The notes under the pieces were generated by a model, which did not search any database, was not told the origin of the DNA, and saw nothing but the letters and a program-made list of their open reading frames with translations. From contig NZ_CP106793.1 of the NCBI RefSeq assembly GCF_025642135.1, forward strand, positions 3,269,001-3,333,000: a DNA stretch of 64,000 bases, written 5' to 3'. This document shows, in pieces, positions 8,701 through 17,492 of this stretch. Both the position numbers and the translations under genes were made by a program. Position 1 is the first letter of the stretch, and every line of letters begins with the position of its first letter. This DNA is from Streptomyces cynarae. GTDB taxonomy: Bacteria; Actinomycetota; Actinomycetes; Streptomycetales; Streptomycetaceae.

Positions 8701-9439
8701 TGGCGTTCAGCCGGATGGTCCGCAGGCGTCCCGCGAAGAGCCGGCGCCCGACCTCGCGGAGCTTGCCGGTCTCCTGCTCCTCCTGCCCGAAGCCCTTCAC
8801 CACGCGAACGCCGCTGACGGCGCCGTCGACCACGGTCGCCACGGCGGCCGCCTGGGCCTGGGCGTACCAGGTCGCCGGGTGCAGCCGGGACCGGCTGCGC
8901 TTGGCGATGAACCCCAGGGCGGGTGCGACGGCCAGGGCGACCAGGGTCAGAGGCAGCGACAGCCAGGCCATGACCATCAGGGAGACCAGGAAGAGCAGGA
9001 CGTTCCCGATGGTCATCGGAAGCATGAACAGCAGGCCCTGGATCAGCTGGAGGTCGCTGGTGGCGCGGCCGACCACCTGGCCGGTGGACAGTTCGTCCTG
9101 ACGGCGCCCGTCCAGCCGGGTGATCGTCCCGTACATGTCCGTCCGCAGGTCGTGCTGGACGTCCAGGGCGAGTCGGCCGCCGTAGTAGCGGCGGATGTAG
9201 GTGAGGACGTAGACGAGGACGGCCGTGCCGATCAGGGCGCCGGCCCAGGGGGCCATGGGCCTGCTGTGGTTGCCGATGACGTCGTCGATGATCACCTTGG
9301 TGATCAGGGGCACCAGGGCCGTGAGCGCCATGCCGGCGAGGGAGGAGCCCAGGGCGAGGACGACGTCCTTGGGGTACCGCCAGGCGTACCCCGCCAGTCG
9401 CCGCGCCCAGCCGCGATGCTCCCCCTCGTGCTCTGCCAC
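5702..9439 (-). CDS. Fused double ABC exporter (TMD-NBD-TMD-NBD)
   Basis: This is a 1245-residue single-chain ABC exporter. Each half has a six-helix type-I exporter membrane domain followed by a nucleotide-binding domain. The first NBD has Walker A GSSGSGKST, signature LSGGQRQRIALARA and Walker B LLVLDDATSAVD. The second has GETGAGKST, signature LSAGQRQ and VLLLDEATAALD, where the canonical LSGGQ is changed to LSAGQ. The first Walker B has Asp in place of the catalytic Glu (LDDATS) while the second keeps LDEATA, so the two sites probably differ in activity as in heterodimeric exporters. A linker rich in acidic residues and Pro joins the halves. GTG at 9439 is chosen for its ribosome-binding site GGAGGG. 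The substrate is unknown. Confidence 0.9.
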   Translation of the reverse strand: MAEHEGEHRGWARRLAGYAWRYPKDVVLALGSSLAGMALTALVPLITKVIIDDVIGNHSRPMAPWAGALIGTAVLVYVLTYIRRYYGGRLALDVQHDLRTDMYGTITRLDGRRQDELSTGQVVGRATSDLQLIQGLLFMLPMTIGNVLLFLVSLMVMAWLSLPLTLVALAVAPALGFIAKRSRSRLHPATWYAQAQAAAVATVVDGAVSGVRVVKGFGQEEQETGKLREVGRRLFAGRLRTIRLNARYTPALQAVPALGQVAMLALGGWLAVRGHITLGTFVAFSSYLAQLVGPVRMLAVVLTVGQQARAGAERVLELIDTEPSLKDGTKELPGDAPATVEFDDVSFAYEDGRPVLDGLSFEIRPGETLAVVGSSGSGKSTVSLLLPRFYDVTHGAVLVGGHDVRELTLTSLRAAIGLVPEDSFLFSDTVRNNIAYGRPDATDEEIERAARAAQADRFIAELPDGYGTKVGEHGLTLSGGQRQRIALARAILTDPRLLVLDDATSAVDARVEHEIHEALKQVMEGRTTLLIAHRRSTLNLADRIAVLDGGRLADIGTHEELQERSALYRRLLTDPDELGGVSPGHAQPAAPSEDTSVRDELDAEFDAERGVTPRLWTGDREPKDHALAGTPATPELLAQVEKLPPATDTPGVDEAHAVRPEESYGLTRLLRGFGLPLLVSLALVAVDAGMGLLLPILIRHGIDQGVSRMAVGAVWSASLLALVTVLIQWAAQVGETRMTGRTGERVLYSLRLKIFAQLQRLGLDYYERELTGRIMTRMTTDVDALSTFLQTGLVTAFVSVVTFFGIMAALLVIDVQLALVVFTTLPPLIVATVFFRRASVKAYELARERVSAVNADLQESVSGLRILQAFRRERDGGRRFAEGSDSYRRARIRGQWLISVYFPFVQLLSSVAAASVMISGAHRVEAGTLTTGALVAYLLYIDLFFAPVQQLSQVFDGYQQATVSLGRIQELLQEPTTTKAAEEPLEVLSLRGDIAFEGVHFAYGDDEEALTGVDLTIPAGQTVAFVGETGAGKSTLVKLVARFYDPTRGRVLVDGTDLRSLDLTSYRHRLGVVPQEAYLFQGTVRDAIAYGRPDATDAEVEAAARAVGAHDMIARLEGGYLHEVAERGRNLSAGQRQLIALARAELVDPDVLLLDEATAALDLATEAQVNQATDRLAGRRTTLVVAHRLTTAARADRVVVMDHGRIAEDGTHEELLRRGGRYAELWRTFVGAPEPGQEEPVGSTA

Positions 9440-9589
9440 GCCGGTGCCCTCCTTCAGACCTGGTCTCCCGGAAGGCACCAACGCCGTCAGCAGCGGATTT
9501 CATCCCTCCGCAATGTTCGGACTCGTACCGGCGGGTAGGAGGGCCGCGTCGTCCGGACCGGATTCCTGATCACCGGGAGTTCGGCCGTG

Positions 9590-10528
9590 TCAGCTCGCGG
9601 GGGCCGCCGGGTACGCCTCCTGCGGCGTGCTCGTGGGCACGAACGTGCTGGTGGTGGACGTCGTCGGCACCAGGTCCTCGTGGATGGCCCTCGCCACCTT
9701 CTGGATGGTGGTGACGCCGTAGTTCATCGTGCTGTTGTCCCAGGTCAGCACGGTGATCATGTAGTCGTGGCCGCGGCCGTTGAACGTGCCGACGCTGTGC
9801 ACCCGCCAGCCGTGCGTGGAGCGCTGCAGCCAGCCGTTCTTGACGTGCACGGCCACGCCGGAGGACGCGCCCGCCGGAGTGCCCCAGCGCTGTGAGGAGA
9901 TGACGTTCGCCATCAGCTTCAGCTCGTACGCGCGGGAGTTGTCGCTCAGCACGGAGTTCTTCGCGGTGAGGAGCTTGAGCAGCTTCTGCTCGTCCTGCAC
10001 GGTGATCTGGGTCAGGCCCCAGTAGCCGTTCGCGCCCGGCTTGGTCTGGGTCATGCCGGCGGCGGTGAGGAAGCCCTTGATCTTCGTCAGGCCCAGCTGC
10101 TTCCACAGCGTGCTGGTGGCGTTGTTGTCCGACTTGGTGATCATGGCCGTGGCGAGGCTGTTCTCGCGGCTCGTCAGATAGCGGTTGTGCTTCTTCGCGT
10201 CCCACAGCAGCGTGGCGAGCACGGTGACCTTCACCACGCTGGCCGAGTCGTAGGCGGACGTGCCGCGCAGCGAGCAGGTGGTGTTGGTGGAGCGGTCGTA
10301 CAGGCCGACCGCGACGGCGCCGTTGCGCCCGGCGAGGGCGGCGGTGACGTCCTTCTGCAGCTTGGCGGCCAGACCCGCCTTGCCCGAGGTGCAGCTGACG
10401 GTGGGCGTGGCGGCCGCAGCGGGCGTGGCGGCCGCCACGAACGGTACGAGCATGCCGACGCCGAGCCCGGCCGCGAGGACCCGAGCTCTGCTGAATGTCC
10501 GGAAATTGCCGGATATCCGGTGAGTCAT
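9590..10528 (-). CDS. Secreted class A beta-lactamase-fold serine hydrolase
   Basis: The 312-residue protein has a signal peptide (SRARVLAAGLGVGMLVPFVA, cleavage near PAAAA). The mature domain has the penicillin-recognising-enzyme motifs in order: SVVK (SxxK, nucleophile Ser) about residue 105, SDN about residue 140, and KNG (KTG-like) near the C-terminal third. It lacks an obvious class A omega-loop ExxLN, so it is more likely a peptidoglycan or ester hydrolase of this fold than a true resistance enzyme. A Thr/Ser/Pro-rich tail ends the protein. ATG 10528 is chosen because it directly precedes the signal peptide; an upstream in-frame GTG/ATG is possible. Confidence 0.75.
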   Translation of the reverse strand: MTHRISGNFRTFSRARVLAAGLGVGMLVPFVAAATPAAAATPTVSCTSGKAGLAAKLQKDVTAALAGRNGAVAVGLYDRSTNTTCSLRGTSAYDSASVVKVTVLATLLWDAKKHNRYLTSRENSLATAMITKSDNNATSTLWKQLGLTKIKGFLTAAGMTQTKPGANGYWGLTQITVQDEQKLLKLLTAKNSVLSDNSRAYELKLMANVISSQRWGTPAGASSGVAVHVKNGWLQRSTHGWRVHSVGTFNGRGHDYMITVLTWDNSTMNYGVTTIQKVARAIHEDLVPTTSTTSTFVPTSTPQEAYPAAPAS

Positions 10529-10758
10529 AGAGGTTGACCATCCTCTTACATGGACAAGAGCGCGCCCCCGGGCACGCTCGTGCCCCATTGACTCACGGGA
10601 ATGTCCGAAAGTTGTAAGCGAGTTCGCTCACATAATCGTTCGCGGGCCGATTCACGCCCGCAATCACGGCACCCTTGTGAGGAACCTCTCACTTGCCGTC
10701 CGCTTACCGGGATCTCACCATCCACAGCTCACGCCCAGGCTGACCACAGTCCGTACCC
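10529..10758. promoter_or_regulatory. Divergent intergenic region, serine hydrolase / glycosyltransferase
   Basis: This 230-bp spacer between divergent starts is locally A/T-richer. Close to the serine hydrolase start it has the related strings CCGGAAATTGCCGG (10499-10512) and GTCCGAAAGTTG (10604-10615). I see no operator I can name. Confidence 0.3.
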
Positions 10759-13023
10759 ATGGCGTCCCCGCATGGTGCACTGGTGACCTCTGCCACGCAT
10801 CCTCGCTCCGAAGTCCCCGGCCGCCCCTCGGTCCCCGGTTCACCGGCCGCCGGGCCGCCCCACGGTCCGTCCCTCGACAGCGGCACCGCGCCGCGCTGGT
10901 CGTTGCCGGCGTTGCTCGGCATCCTGGCGCTGGCCGCGGTGCTGTACTCCTGGAACCTGTCCGGATCGAGCCTGAACAGCTTCTACAGCGCGGCCGTGCT
11001 GAGCGGCACCCAGAGCTGGAAGGCGTGGTTCTTCGGCTCGTTGGACGCGGGCAACTTCCTCACCGTCGACAAACCGCCCCTCGCGCTGATGGTCATGGGA
11101 CTGTCGTGCCGCGTGTTCGGCTTCGGCACCTGGCAGATGATGGCGCCGATGATCGTCGCCGCGCTGGCGACCATCTGGATCCTGCACTCCTCAGTGAAGC
11201 GGGTGTGGGGCCACGGGGCGGCGGCCGTCGCGGCGCTGGTGCTCGCGCTGACGCCCATCACGGTCGCCATCAACCGCGACAACAACCCGGACACGCTGCT
11301 GGTCCTGCTGATGGTCGGCGCGGCGGCGCTCGCGCTGCGCGCGGTGACGAACGGCCGGCTGCTGCCGCTGCTCGGCTCGGCGCTGTGCTTCGGACTCGCC
11401 TTCAACACGAAGATGCTCCAGGGCTACATCGCCCTGCCCGCCGTGTTCGCGGTCTACCTGTTCGCGGCCCACGTCGGCCTGGTGAAGAGGTTCGTGAACC
11501 TGCTCGTGGCGGGCGTGGCCCTGGCGGCCTCCAGCTTCTGGTGGGCCGTGGCCGTGTCGCTGGTTCCCGCCTCCGAGCGGCCGTACATCGGCGGCTCCAC
11601 GGACGGCACCGCCTGGAACCTGATCACGGGCTACAACGGCCTCGGCCGCGTCTTCGGCGGCGAGGGCAACGGCGGGGGCGGCGGTGGCGGAGGCGGAGGC
11701 TTCTCCGGCAGCGCGGGCATCGGCCGCATGTTCAACGACATCCTGGGCGGCCAGATCTCGTGGCTGATCCCCTTCGCGGCCATCGCCTGCGTCGGCGGCC
11801 TGATCCTGTGCGGCCGCGCCCCGCGCACCGACCTGACGAGGGCCACGCTGCTGCTGTGGGGCGGCTGGACGGCGCTGCACTACCTGACCTTCGCCATGGC
11901 CGAGGGCACCATGCACCCGTACTACACGACCGCACTGGCCCCCGGTATCGCGGCCCTGTGCGGGGGCGGCGGCACGATGCTGCTGCGCGCGTTCCGCGCC
12001 GACAAGCGCTGGGCGTGGGTGCTTCCGGCGGGACTGGCCGTGACGGCCGTCTGGGCGATCGTGCTGCTGCGCCGGGCCTCCGGCTGGAACACCTGGCTGT
12101 GGCCGGCCATCGGTGCGGTCATGGCGGCGGCGGTCGTCGGCCTGTTCGTCTTCCGCTCGGGCAACCGCGTCCGGCTCCTCGCGGCCTCCGTCGCCGCGGC
12201 GGTCGTCGCGGCGCTCGCGGGCCCGGCTGCGTACGCCTGGTCGGTGCCGCCCCGTTCGGGCGACGGCGGCATGGGCGGTACGAACCCGACCGCCGGTCCC
12301 TCCACGGGCGGCGGCTTCGGCGGCGGGCCGGGCGGCAATCGCGGCGGCTTCGGCGACAGCGGCGGCCCCGGCACCGGCGGGATGCCGGGCGGCACCCAGC
12401 AGGGCTCGGGCCGGAACGCCGAGGCCGGCGGCGCCCCGGGCGGCGGCGCACCCGGCAGCGCGTCCGGCGGCGGCTTCCCCGGTGGCCAACAGGGCGGCGG
12501 CAACGCCGAGATGGGCGGCACGCCCCCGAACGGCGCCGGCCGCGAGCCCGGCACCCAGGACGGTACGACCGGCAACGACCGCACGCGCGCAGGCTTCGGC
12601 GGCGGCCCCGGTGGCATGGGCGGGGCGAGCAGCGAGCTCATCGCCTACCTGAAGAAGCACCGGGACGGGGCCGAGTGGCTGCTCGCGGTCTCCAACTCGC
12701 AGGGCGCGGCGCAGATCGAGTTGAGCAGCAACGTGCCCGTCATCTCCATGTGGGGCTTCACCGGCACCGACCAGGCGATGACCGTCGCCAAGCTGAAGGA
12801 ACTGGTGAAGAAGGGCGAACTCCACTACATCCAGCTCGGCGGTGGCATGGGGGGCGGCCCGGGCGGCGGCAACAACAGCCTCAGCTCCGAGGTGACGTCG
12901 TGGGTCCAGAAGCACGGCACGGCGGTCAAGGAGAGCGCCTACAGCAGGACCACGACGACGAACTCCTCGTCGGGGACGAGCCAGTCGACGCTGTACCGCC
13001 TGGACCCGTCCGACGTCAGCTGA
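10759..13023 (+). CDS. GT39/ArnT-type polytopic membrane glycosyltransferase with glycine-rich insert
   Basis: The 754-residue protein has about eleven membrane helices and the first-loop motif TVDKPPLAL plus INRDNNPDTLL, typical of the ArnT/PMT (GT-C) family. These enzymes move a sugar from a polyprenyl-phosphate carrier onto a cell-envelope acceptor on the outer face of the membrane. After the helices comes a Gly/Pro/Asn-rich low-complexity linker of about 120 residues, then a soluble C-terminal domain (about 630-754) as in the Bacillus YkcB-like subgroup. A ten-glycine run also sits in an outer loop near residue 310. The start is uncertain: ATG 10759 has no good ribosome-binding site and GTG 10783 is an alternative. 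Its stop overlaps the convergent TPP gene by 8 bp. Confidence 0.82.
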   Translation: MASPHGALVTSATHPRSEVPGRPSVPGSPAAGPPHGPSLDSGTAPRWSLPALLGILALAAVLYSWNLSGSSLNSFYSAAVLSGTQSWKAWFFGSLDAGNFLTVDKPPLALMVMGLSCRVFGFGTWQMMAPMIVAALATIWILHSSVKRVWGHGAAAVAALVLALTPITVAINRDNNPDTLLVLLMVGAAALALRAVTNGRLLPLLGSALCFGLAFNTKMLQGYIALPAVFAVYLFAAHVGLVKRFVNLLVAGVALAASSFWWAVAVSLVPASERPYIGGSTDGTAWNLITGYNGLGRVFGGEGNGGGGGGGGGGFSGSAGIGRMFNDILGGQISWLIPFAAIACVGGLILCGRAPRTDLTRATLLLWGGWTALHYLTFAMAEGTMHPYYTTALAPGIAALCGGGGTMLLRAFRADKRWAWVLPAGLAVTAVWAIVLLRRASGWNTWLWPAIGAVMAAAVVGLFVFRSGNRVRLLAASVAAAVVAALAGPAAYAWSVPPRSGDGGMGGTNPTAGPSTGGGFGGGPGGNRGGFGDSGGPGTGGMPGGTQQGSGRNAEAGGAPGGGAPGSASGGGFPGGQQGGGNAEMGGTPPNGAGREPGTQDGTTGNDRTRAGFGGGPGGMGGASSELIAYLKKHRDGAEWLLAVSNSQGAAQIELSSNVPVISMWGFTGTDQAMTVAKLKELVKKGELHYIQLGGGMGGGPGGGNNSLSSEVTSWVQKHGTAVKESAYSRTTTTNSSSGTSQSTLYRLDPSDVS

Positions 13024-14701
13024 GGTGTGTCGGCGCGAACATCCGCAGGAGCGCCGGCAGGACGACCACCGAAGGCCCTGGTTCCGCCAGGGCCTTCGCC
13101 AGGTCGGCCTCCAGGGTCTCGGGGGTCGTGCGCACGCCCGGGACGCCGAAGGACTCCGCGAGGGCCACGTAGTCGGGGCGGGTCAGTTCCGTCGCCGTGG
13201 CCTGGCCGAAGGCGTCCGTCATGTACTCGCGCAGGATGCCGTAGCCGCCGTCGTCGACGATCAGCCAGGTGACGTCGAGGCCGTACTGCCGGGCCGTCGC
13301 CAGTTCCGCTATGGAGTACAGGGCGCCGCCGTCGCCCGACACCGCCAGGACGGGGCGCGTGGGGTCCGCCGCCGCCGCGCCGAGGGCCGCCGGGAAGCCG
13401 TAGCCGAGACCGCCCGCTCCCTGCGCGGAGTGCATGGTGTTGGGAGCCTTCGCGTCGAAGGCCGACCAGGCCCAGTAGGCCAGGATCGTCATGTCCCAGA
13501 AGGACGGGGAGTCTGCGGGCAGGGCGCGGCGCACCGACGCCAGCACCTCCTGTTCCAGGGTCAGCTCCTGGGAGGCGATCCGCTCGGCCACCTTCGCGAG
13601 CAGCGCCCGTGCACGCTCCGGAGCCCCCTCGTCCTCTCGGGCCTCCACCGTCTCCAGCAGCGCCTGCAACGCCAGGCGGGCGTCCGCGTGGATACCGAGG
13701 GCCGGGTGGTTGGACTCCAGCTTGCCGAGGTCCGCCTCGATCTGGATCACCCGGCCGCGCGGCTTGAACGTGTGGTAGTTCGAGGAGAGTTCGCCGAGGC
13801 CGGAGCCGACCACGAGCAGGACGTCCGCGTCCTCGAGGAGGTCCGTGGTGTGGCGGTCCTCCAGCCAGGACTGGAGGGACAGCGGGTGCCCCCAGGGGAA
13901 GGCGCCCTTGCCGCCGAAGGTGGTGACGACGGGGGCGTTCAGCTTCTCGGCGAGCGCCACCAGCTTTCCGGACGCGTCCGACCTGACCACTCCCCCGCCC
14001 GCGATGATCGCCGGGCGGTCGGCGCCCGACAGCAGATGCGCGGCCACCGCGGTCAGTTCGGGGCGTGGCGGCAGGTCGTCCGGGGTCGCGTCCACCGCCG
14101 TCACCACCGGCAGCCGTGTCTCGGCGAGCAGCACGTCCTGCGGGATCTCCACCCACACCGGGCCGTGCGGCACCGTCAGCGCCGACTTCCATGCCTGCGC
14201 GATCGCCGACGGGATCTGCGACTGCGTACGGACCGTGTGGACCGACTTGACCACGCCCCGGAACGAGGCCGCCTGGTCGGGGAGTTCGTGCAGGTAGCCG
14301 TGGCGGCCGCCGCCCAGGCCCGCGGACGGGACCTGGCTGCTGACGGCCAGCACGGGCGCCGACGCCGCCGCGGCCTCCTGGAGCGCCGCCAGGGACGTCA
14401 GCGCACCGGGGCCGGTGGAGAGCAGCAGCGGTGCCGCCTCACCCGTGATCCGGCCGTACGCGTCCGCCGCGAACCCGGCGTTGTTCTCCACCCGCAGTCC
14501 GACGTACCGGAGGTCGGAGCGGCGCAGCGCGTCGAACATGCCGAGCGCGTGCTGGCCGGGCAGGCCGAAGACCGTCGTCGCGCCCAGCCCGGCCAGGGTC
14601 TCCACGACCAGGTCTCCGCCGTTACGGCCGGGGGGAGGGTCGAGCGCGGCCTCCGTCTGGGCGGTGGTGGGACGGAGCACCAGGTCGTGGTCGTGCGTCA
14701 C
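13016..14701 (-). CDS. Thiamine-pyrophosphate-dependent enzyme (acetolactate-synthase-like)
   Basis: The 561-residue protein has the three-domain TPP fold. An N-terminal Pyr domain carries the catalytic Glu in [16 protein letters not shown], a central domain follows, and the C-terminal PP domain has the GDGG...DDGGYG cofactor motif. It resembles the large subunit of acetolactate synthase and benzoylformate/pyruvate decarboxylase relatives. No small regulatory subunit gene is adjacent, which argues against biosynthetic IlvB. Its start overlaps the ureohydrolase stop (ATGA at 14698-14701), so the two are translationally coupled. A role in handling a 2-keto acid or aldehyde from guanidino-compound breakdown is inference. 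Confidence 0.85.
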   Translation of the reverse strand: MTHDHDLVLRPTTAQTEAALDPPPGRNGGDLVVETLAGLGATTVFGLPGQHALGMFDALRRSDLRYVGLRVENNAGFAADAYGRITGEAAPLLLSTGPGALTSLAALQEAAAASAPVLAVSSQVPSAGLGGGRHGYLHELPDQAASFRGVVKSVHTVRTQSQIPSAIAQAWKSALTVPHGPVWVEIPQDVLLAETRLPVVTAVDATPDDLPPRPELTAVAAHLLSGADRPAIIAGGGVVRSDASGKLVALAEKLNAPVVTTFGGKGAFPWGHPLSLQSWLEDRHTTDLLEDADVLLVVGSGLGELSSNYHTFKPRGRVIQIEADLGKLESNHPALGIHADARLALQALLETVEAREDEGAPERARALLAKVAERIASQELTLEQEVLASVRRALPADSPSFWDMTILAYWAWSAFDAKAPNTMHSAQGAGGLGYGFPAALGAAAADPTRPVLAVSGDGGALYSIAELATARQYGLDVTWLIVDDGGYGILREYMTDAFGQATATELTRPDYVALAESFGVPGVRTTPETLEADLAKALAEPGPSVVVLPALLRMFAPTHLS

Positions 14702-15705
14702 TTGCTCTCGGTCTCCTCACCGGTGCGGGCCGCCGCGATCTGGCGGGTCATGATCGTCGTCAGTTCGTACGCCGTGTGGGACGCGGCCACCGACGTGATC
14801 TCCGCGTGGTCGTAGGCGGGCGCCACCTCGACGACGTCCGCCGAGACCAGGTTGCAGGACGCGAGGCCCCGCAGGATCTCGAGGAGTTCGCGGGAGGTCA
14901 TGCCGCCCGCCTCCGGGGTGCCGGTGCCGGGGGCGTGCGCCGGGTCGAGGCAGTCGATGTCGATGGAGATGTACAGCGGGCGGTCGCCGATGCGCTGGCG
15001 CAGCTGGTCGGCGACCTCGTCGGCGCCGCGCCGGTAGATGTCGGCGGAGGTGACGATGCCGAAGCCCATCTTCTCGTCGTCGGTCAGGTCCTGCTTGCCG
15101 TAGAGCGGGCCGCGGGTGCCGACGTGGGAGAGCGCGGAGGTGTCGAGGATGCCCTCCTCGACGGCGCGGCGGAACGGGGTGCCATGCGTGTACTCCGCGC
15201 CGAAGTAGGTGTCCCAGGTGTCGAGGTGGGCGTCGAAGTGGAGCAGCGCGACCGGGCCGTGCTTCTTCGCCACCGAGCGGAGCAGCGGCAGTGCGATGGT
15301 GTGGTCGCCGCCGAGGGTCATCAGGCGGGCGCCGGTGCCGAGCAGTTCGTCGGCGGCGGCCTCGACGGTCTCCACCGCCTCGTGGATGTTGAACGGGTTC
15401 ACGGCGATGTCGCCGCCGTCCGCGACCTGGGCGAGCGCGAAGGGGGAGGCGTCCTGCGCCGGGTTGTACGGGCGCAGCAGGCGGGACGCCTCACGGATCG
15501 CGTTGCCGCCGAAGCGGGCGCCCGGGCGGTAGGAGACGCCCGAGTCGAACGGTACGCCGACCACGGCGACGTCCGCGGTGCCGACCTCGTCGAGGCGGGG
15601 CAACCGGGCGAAGGTCGCGGGGCCCGCGTACCGCGGGATGCGGGACGAGTCGACGGGGCCGCGGGGCCGGCTGCCGCCTGCTGCGGGGTTCTCGGTGCTG
15701 CTCAT
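14698..15705 (-). CDS. Agmatinase / guanidinobutyrase-family ureohydrolase
   Basis: The 335-residue protein has all binuclear-manganese motifs of the arginase/agmatinase family in order: [19 protein letters not shown] and [19 protein letters not shown]. It hydrolyses a guanidino compound to an amine plus urea in the cytoplasm. Agmatine, guanidinobutyrate or guanidinopropionate are the likely substrates; the motifs do not separate them. ATG 15705 follows GGAGGAG. It lies between an upstream sodium symporter and a downstream overlapping TPP enzyme, which fits import and breakdown of one guanidino compound. Confidence 0.92.
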   Translation of the reverse strand: MSSTENPAAGGSRPRGPVDSSRIPRYAGPATFARLPRLDEVGTADVAVVGVPFDSGVSYRPGARFGGNAIREASRLLRPYNPAQDASPFALAQVADGGDIAVNPFNIHEAVETVEAAADELLGTGARLMTLGGDHTIALPLLRSVAKKHGPVALLHFDAHLDTWDTYFGAEYTHGTPFRRAVEEGILDTSALSHVGTRGPLYGKQDLTDDEKMGFGIVTSADIYRRGADEVADQLRQRIGDRPLYISIDIDCLDPAHAPGTGTPEAGGMTSRELLEILRGLASCNLVSADVVEVAPAYDHAEITSVAASHTAYELTTIMTRQIAAARTGEETESK

Positions 15706-15770
15706 CGTCGGACTCCTCCAGGAAATGCGTGTTTCTTCCAGTGTCGCGGAGCCCTCCGACGGGCCCCGCA

Positions 15771-15800
15771 CGGCCCGGCCGCCCCCTGGCGGCCGGGCCG
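15771..15800 (-). terminator. Strong intercistronic hairpin between symporter and ureohydrolase
   Basis: A perfect 13-bp stem (15771-15783 with 15788-15800) closes a CCCT loop, 11 bp downstream of the symporter stop. There is no U-tract. It sits inside the proposed operon, so it may be a partial terminator or an mRNA-stabilising element that sets different levels for the symporter and the enzymes. Confidence 0.6.
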
Positions 15801-15811
15801 AAGCATCAGGG

Positions 15812-17272
15812 TCAGGCGCCCACCGCCGCGGGCTCCTCCGCGCTCGCCGCGCCGCGCCCGGCGAGCCGCTCCCGCCACGCGGCCAGGACGGCCTCGTCGG
15901 TCGGCCTGGTCACCAGCGACACGACGACGTAGGCGGCGAGCGAGGCCGCCAGACCGTAGTAGACGGGCTCGTTGGCGAGGATGCCGTAGGACGCCATGAG
16001 GCCGATGACGACGAGACCGCCGACCACGACCGAGGCGAGCGCGCCCTGGACGGTGCCGCGCTTCCACAGCAGGCCGCCCAGGATCGGGACCAGCAGACCG
16101 CCGACGAGCAGGTTGTACGCGACGGTCAGCGCCTCGACCACGTTGTTCAGCGCGATGGCCGTGCCGATCACCGCCACCCCCATGATCAGGATGAAGGCGC
16201 GGTTGCCCTTCACCTCGTCGTGCGCCCCCTCGTCGCGGCGCACGACACCGCGCAGCCGCGACCAGATGTCGTTGTTGGCGACGGTCGCACACGCGATGAG
16301 GGCACCGGAAGAGGTCGACATCACCGCGGCGAGGGCGGCGGCGAGCACCAACCCCCTTATTCCGACGGGGAGTTCCTGCTTCACGATGGTCGCGAACGCG
16401 TCGTCGGGGCTGCCCAGCTTCGGGTACAGCACCTTGGCGGCGGTCCCGATGACGGCGCCGGCGAGCGCGTAGGCCAGACAGTAGGTGCCGGCGACCGTGC
16501 CGCCCCACTTGGCGGTCGTGTCGCTGCGCGCGGTGAACACGCGCTGCCAGATGTCCTGCCCGATCAGCATGCCGAACGTGTAGATCAGGACGTAGGTGAA
16601 GATCGTCTCGCCGCCGATGCCCAGCGGATCGAAGTACGAGGTCGGCAGCTCGGCCTTCATCTCGCTGAAGCCGCCGGCCTTGACGACCGCGATGGGCAGC
16701 AGGAGGAGCAGCACGCCGATCGTCTTGACGACGAACTGCACCATGTCCGTCAGCGTGATGGACCACATGCCGCCGAGCGTGGAGTACGCGACGACGATGG
16801 AGCCGCCGAGGATGATCGCGAGCGTCCGGTTCATGTCGAAGAGGACGTCGAAGATGGTGGCGTAGGCGATGGTCGAGGTGACCGCGAGCATCAGGGTGTA
16901 CGCCCACATGACCACGCCCGAGATCACGCCGGCCCGGCCGCCGTATCTGAGGTCGAGCATCTCGGAGACGGTGTAGACCTTCAGGCGGGCGATGCGGGCG
17001 GAGAAGAAGACCGAGAGGGCCAGCAGGCCGAGGCCGATGGTGAACACCATCCAGGCGCCGGAGAGCCCGTACTGGTAGCCGAGGCCGACACCGCCGATGG
17101 TGGACGCGCCGCCGAGCACGATCGCGGCCATGGTGCCGGAGTACATGGCGGGCCCGAGGCGGCGTCCGGCCACCAGGAACTCGCTCTTGGAGCGGGCGCG
17201 GCGCATGCCCCACCAGCCCATGGCCAGCATGCCGGCCAGATAGACGACGATCACTGTGTAGTCGACGGCCAT
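15812..17272 (-). CDS. Sodium:solute symporter (SSS family)
   Basis: The 486-residue protein has about 13 membrane helices and the SSS-family features LVAGRRLGP after helix 1 and [16 protein letters not shown] in helix 2-3. It should import a small organic solute with sodium. ATG 17272 is preceded by GGAGGG. It is the first gene of a unit with a ureohydrolase and a TPP enzyme and faces a PucR-family activator, so its substrate is likely a guanidino compound or related nitrogen source. This assignment rests on context. Confidence 0.88.
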   Translation of the reverse strand: MAVDYTVIVVYLAGMLAMGWWGMRRARSKSEFLVAGRRLGPAMYSGTMAAIVLGGASTIGGVGLGYQYGLSGAWMVFTIGLGLLALSVFFSARIARLKVYTVSEMLDLRYGGRAGVISGVVMWAYTLMLAVTSTIAYATIFDVLFDMNRTLAIILGGSIVVAYSTLGGMWSITLTDMVQFVVKTIGVLLLLLPIAVVKAGGFSEMKAELPTSYFDPLGIGGETIFTYVLIYTFGMLIGQDIWQRVFTARSDTTAKWGGTVAGTYCLAYALAGAVIGTAAKVLYPKLGSPDDAFATIVKQELPVGIRGLVLAAALAAVMSTSSGALIACATVANNDIWSRLRGVVRRDEGAHDEVKGNRAFILIMGVAVIGTAIALNNVVEALTVAYNLLVGGLLVPILGGLLWKRGTVQGALASVVVGGLVVIGLMASYGILANEPVYYGLAASLAAYVVVSLVTRPTDEAVLAAWRERLAGRGAASAEEPAAVGA

Positions 17273-17492
17273 GTAGGGCCCTCCTTCGCGCACTTCCCGG
17301 TGGCGTGTCGTGCAGATGGATCTCGGGGACGCGGTCGGCCGCTCGGCCCGACCGGTGGTGGAGACAGCGCTCGCGGGGACATCCGCCCGTACCCGCGGCT
17401 GCCGGTCTGGACTGACATTAGGTGGCCGGAAAGCGACTGCGAAGTGTACGTTTCATCCATCTGAACCGCACGGGATGGAGGAACCGTCCACC
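17273..17492. promoter_or_regulatory. Divergent promoter region, symporter / PucR regulator
   Basis: This 220-bp spacer lies between divergent starts. It should hold both promoters and the regulator's binding site. I could not pick out a clear operator. Confidence 0.35.

Noticed and set aside
5630..9538. A 1302-codon open frame on the plus strand opposite the ABC exporter
   Set aside because: It is antisense to a gene with all ABC motifs, its translation is low-complexity Asp/Gly/Gln/Arg-rich with no family resemblance, and such frames are expected from GC-rich codon bias.
11670..11700. A run of GGC/GGT/GGA repeats as a possible microsatellite or CRISPR-like repeat
   Set aside because: It is in frame within the glycosyltransferase gene and encodes polyglycine; there are no spacers.
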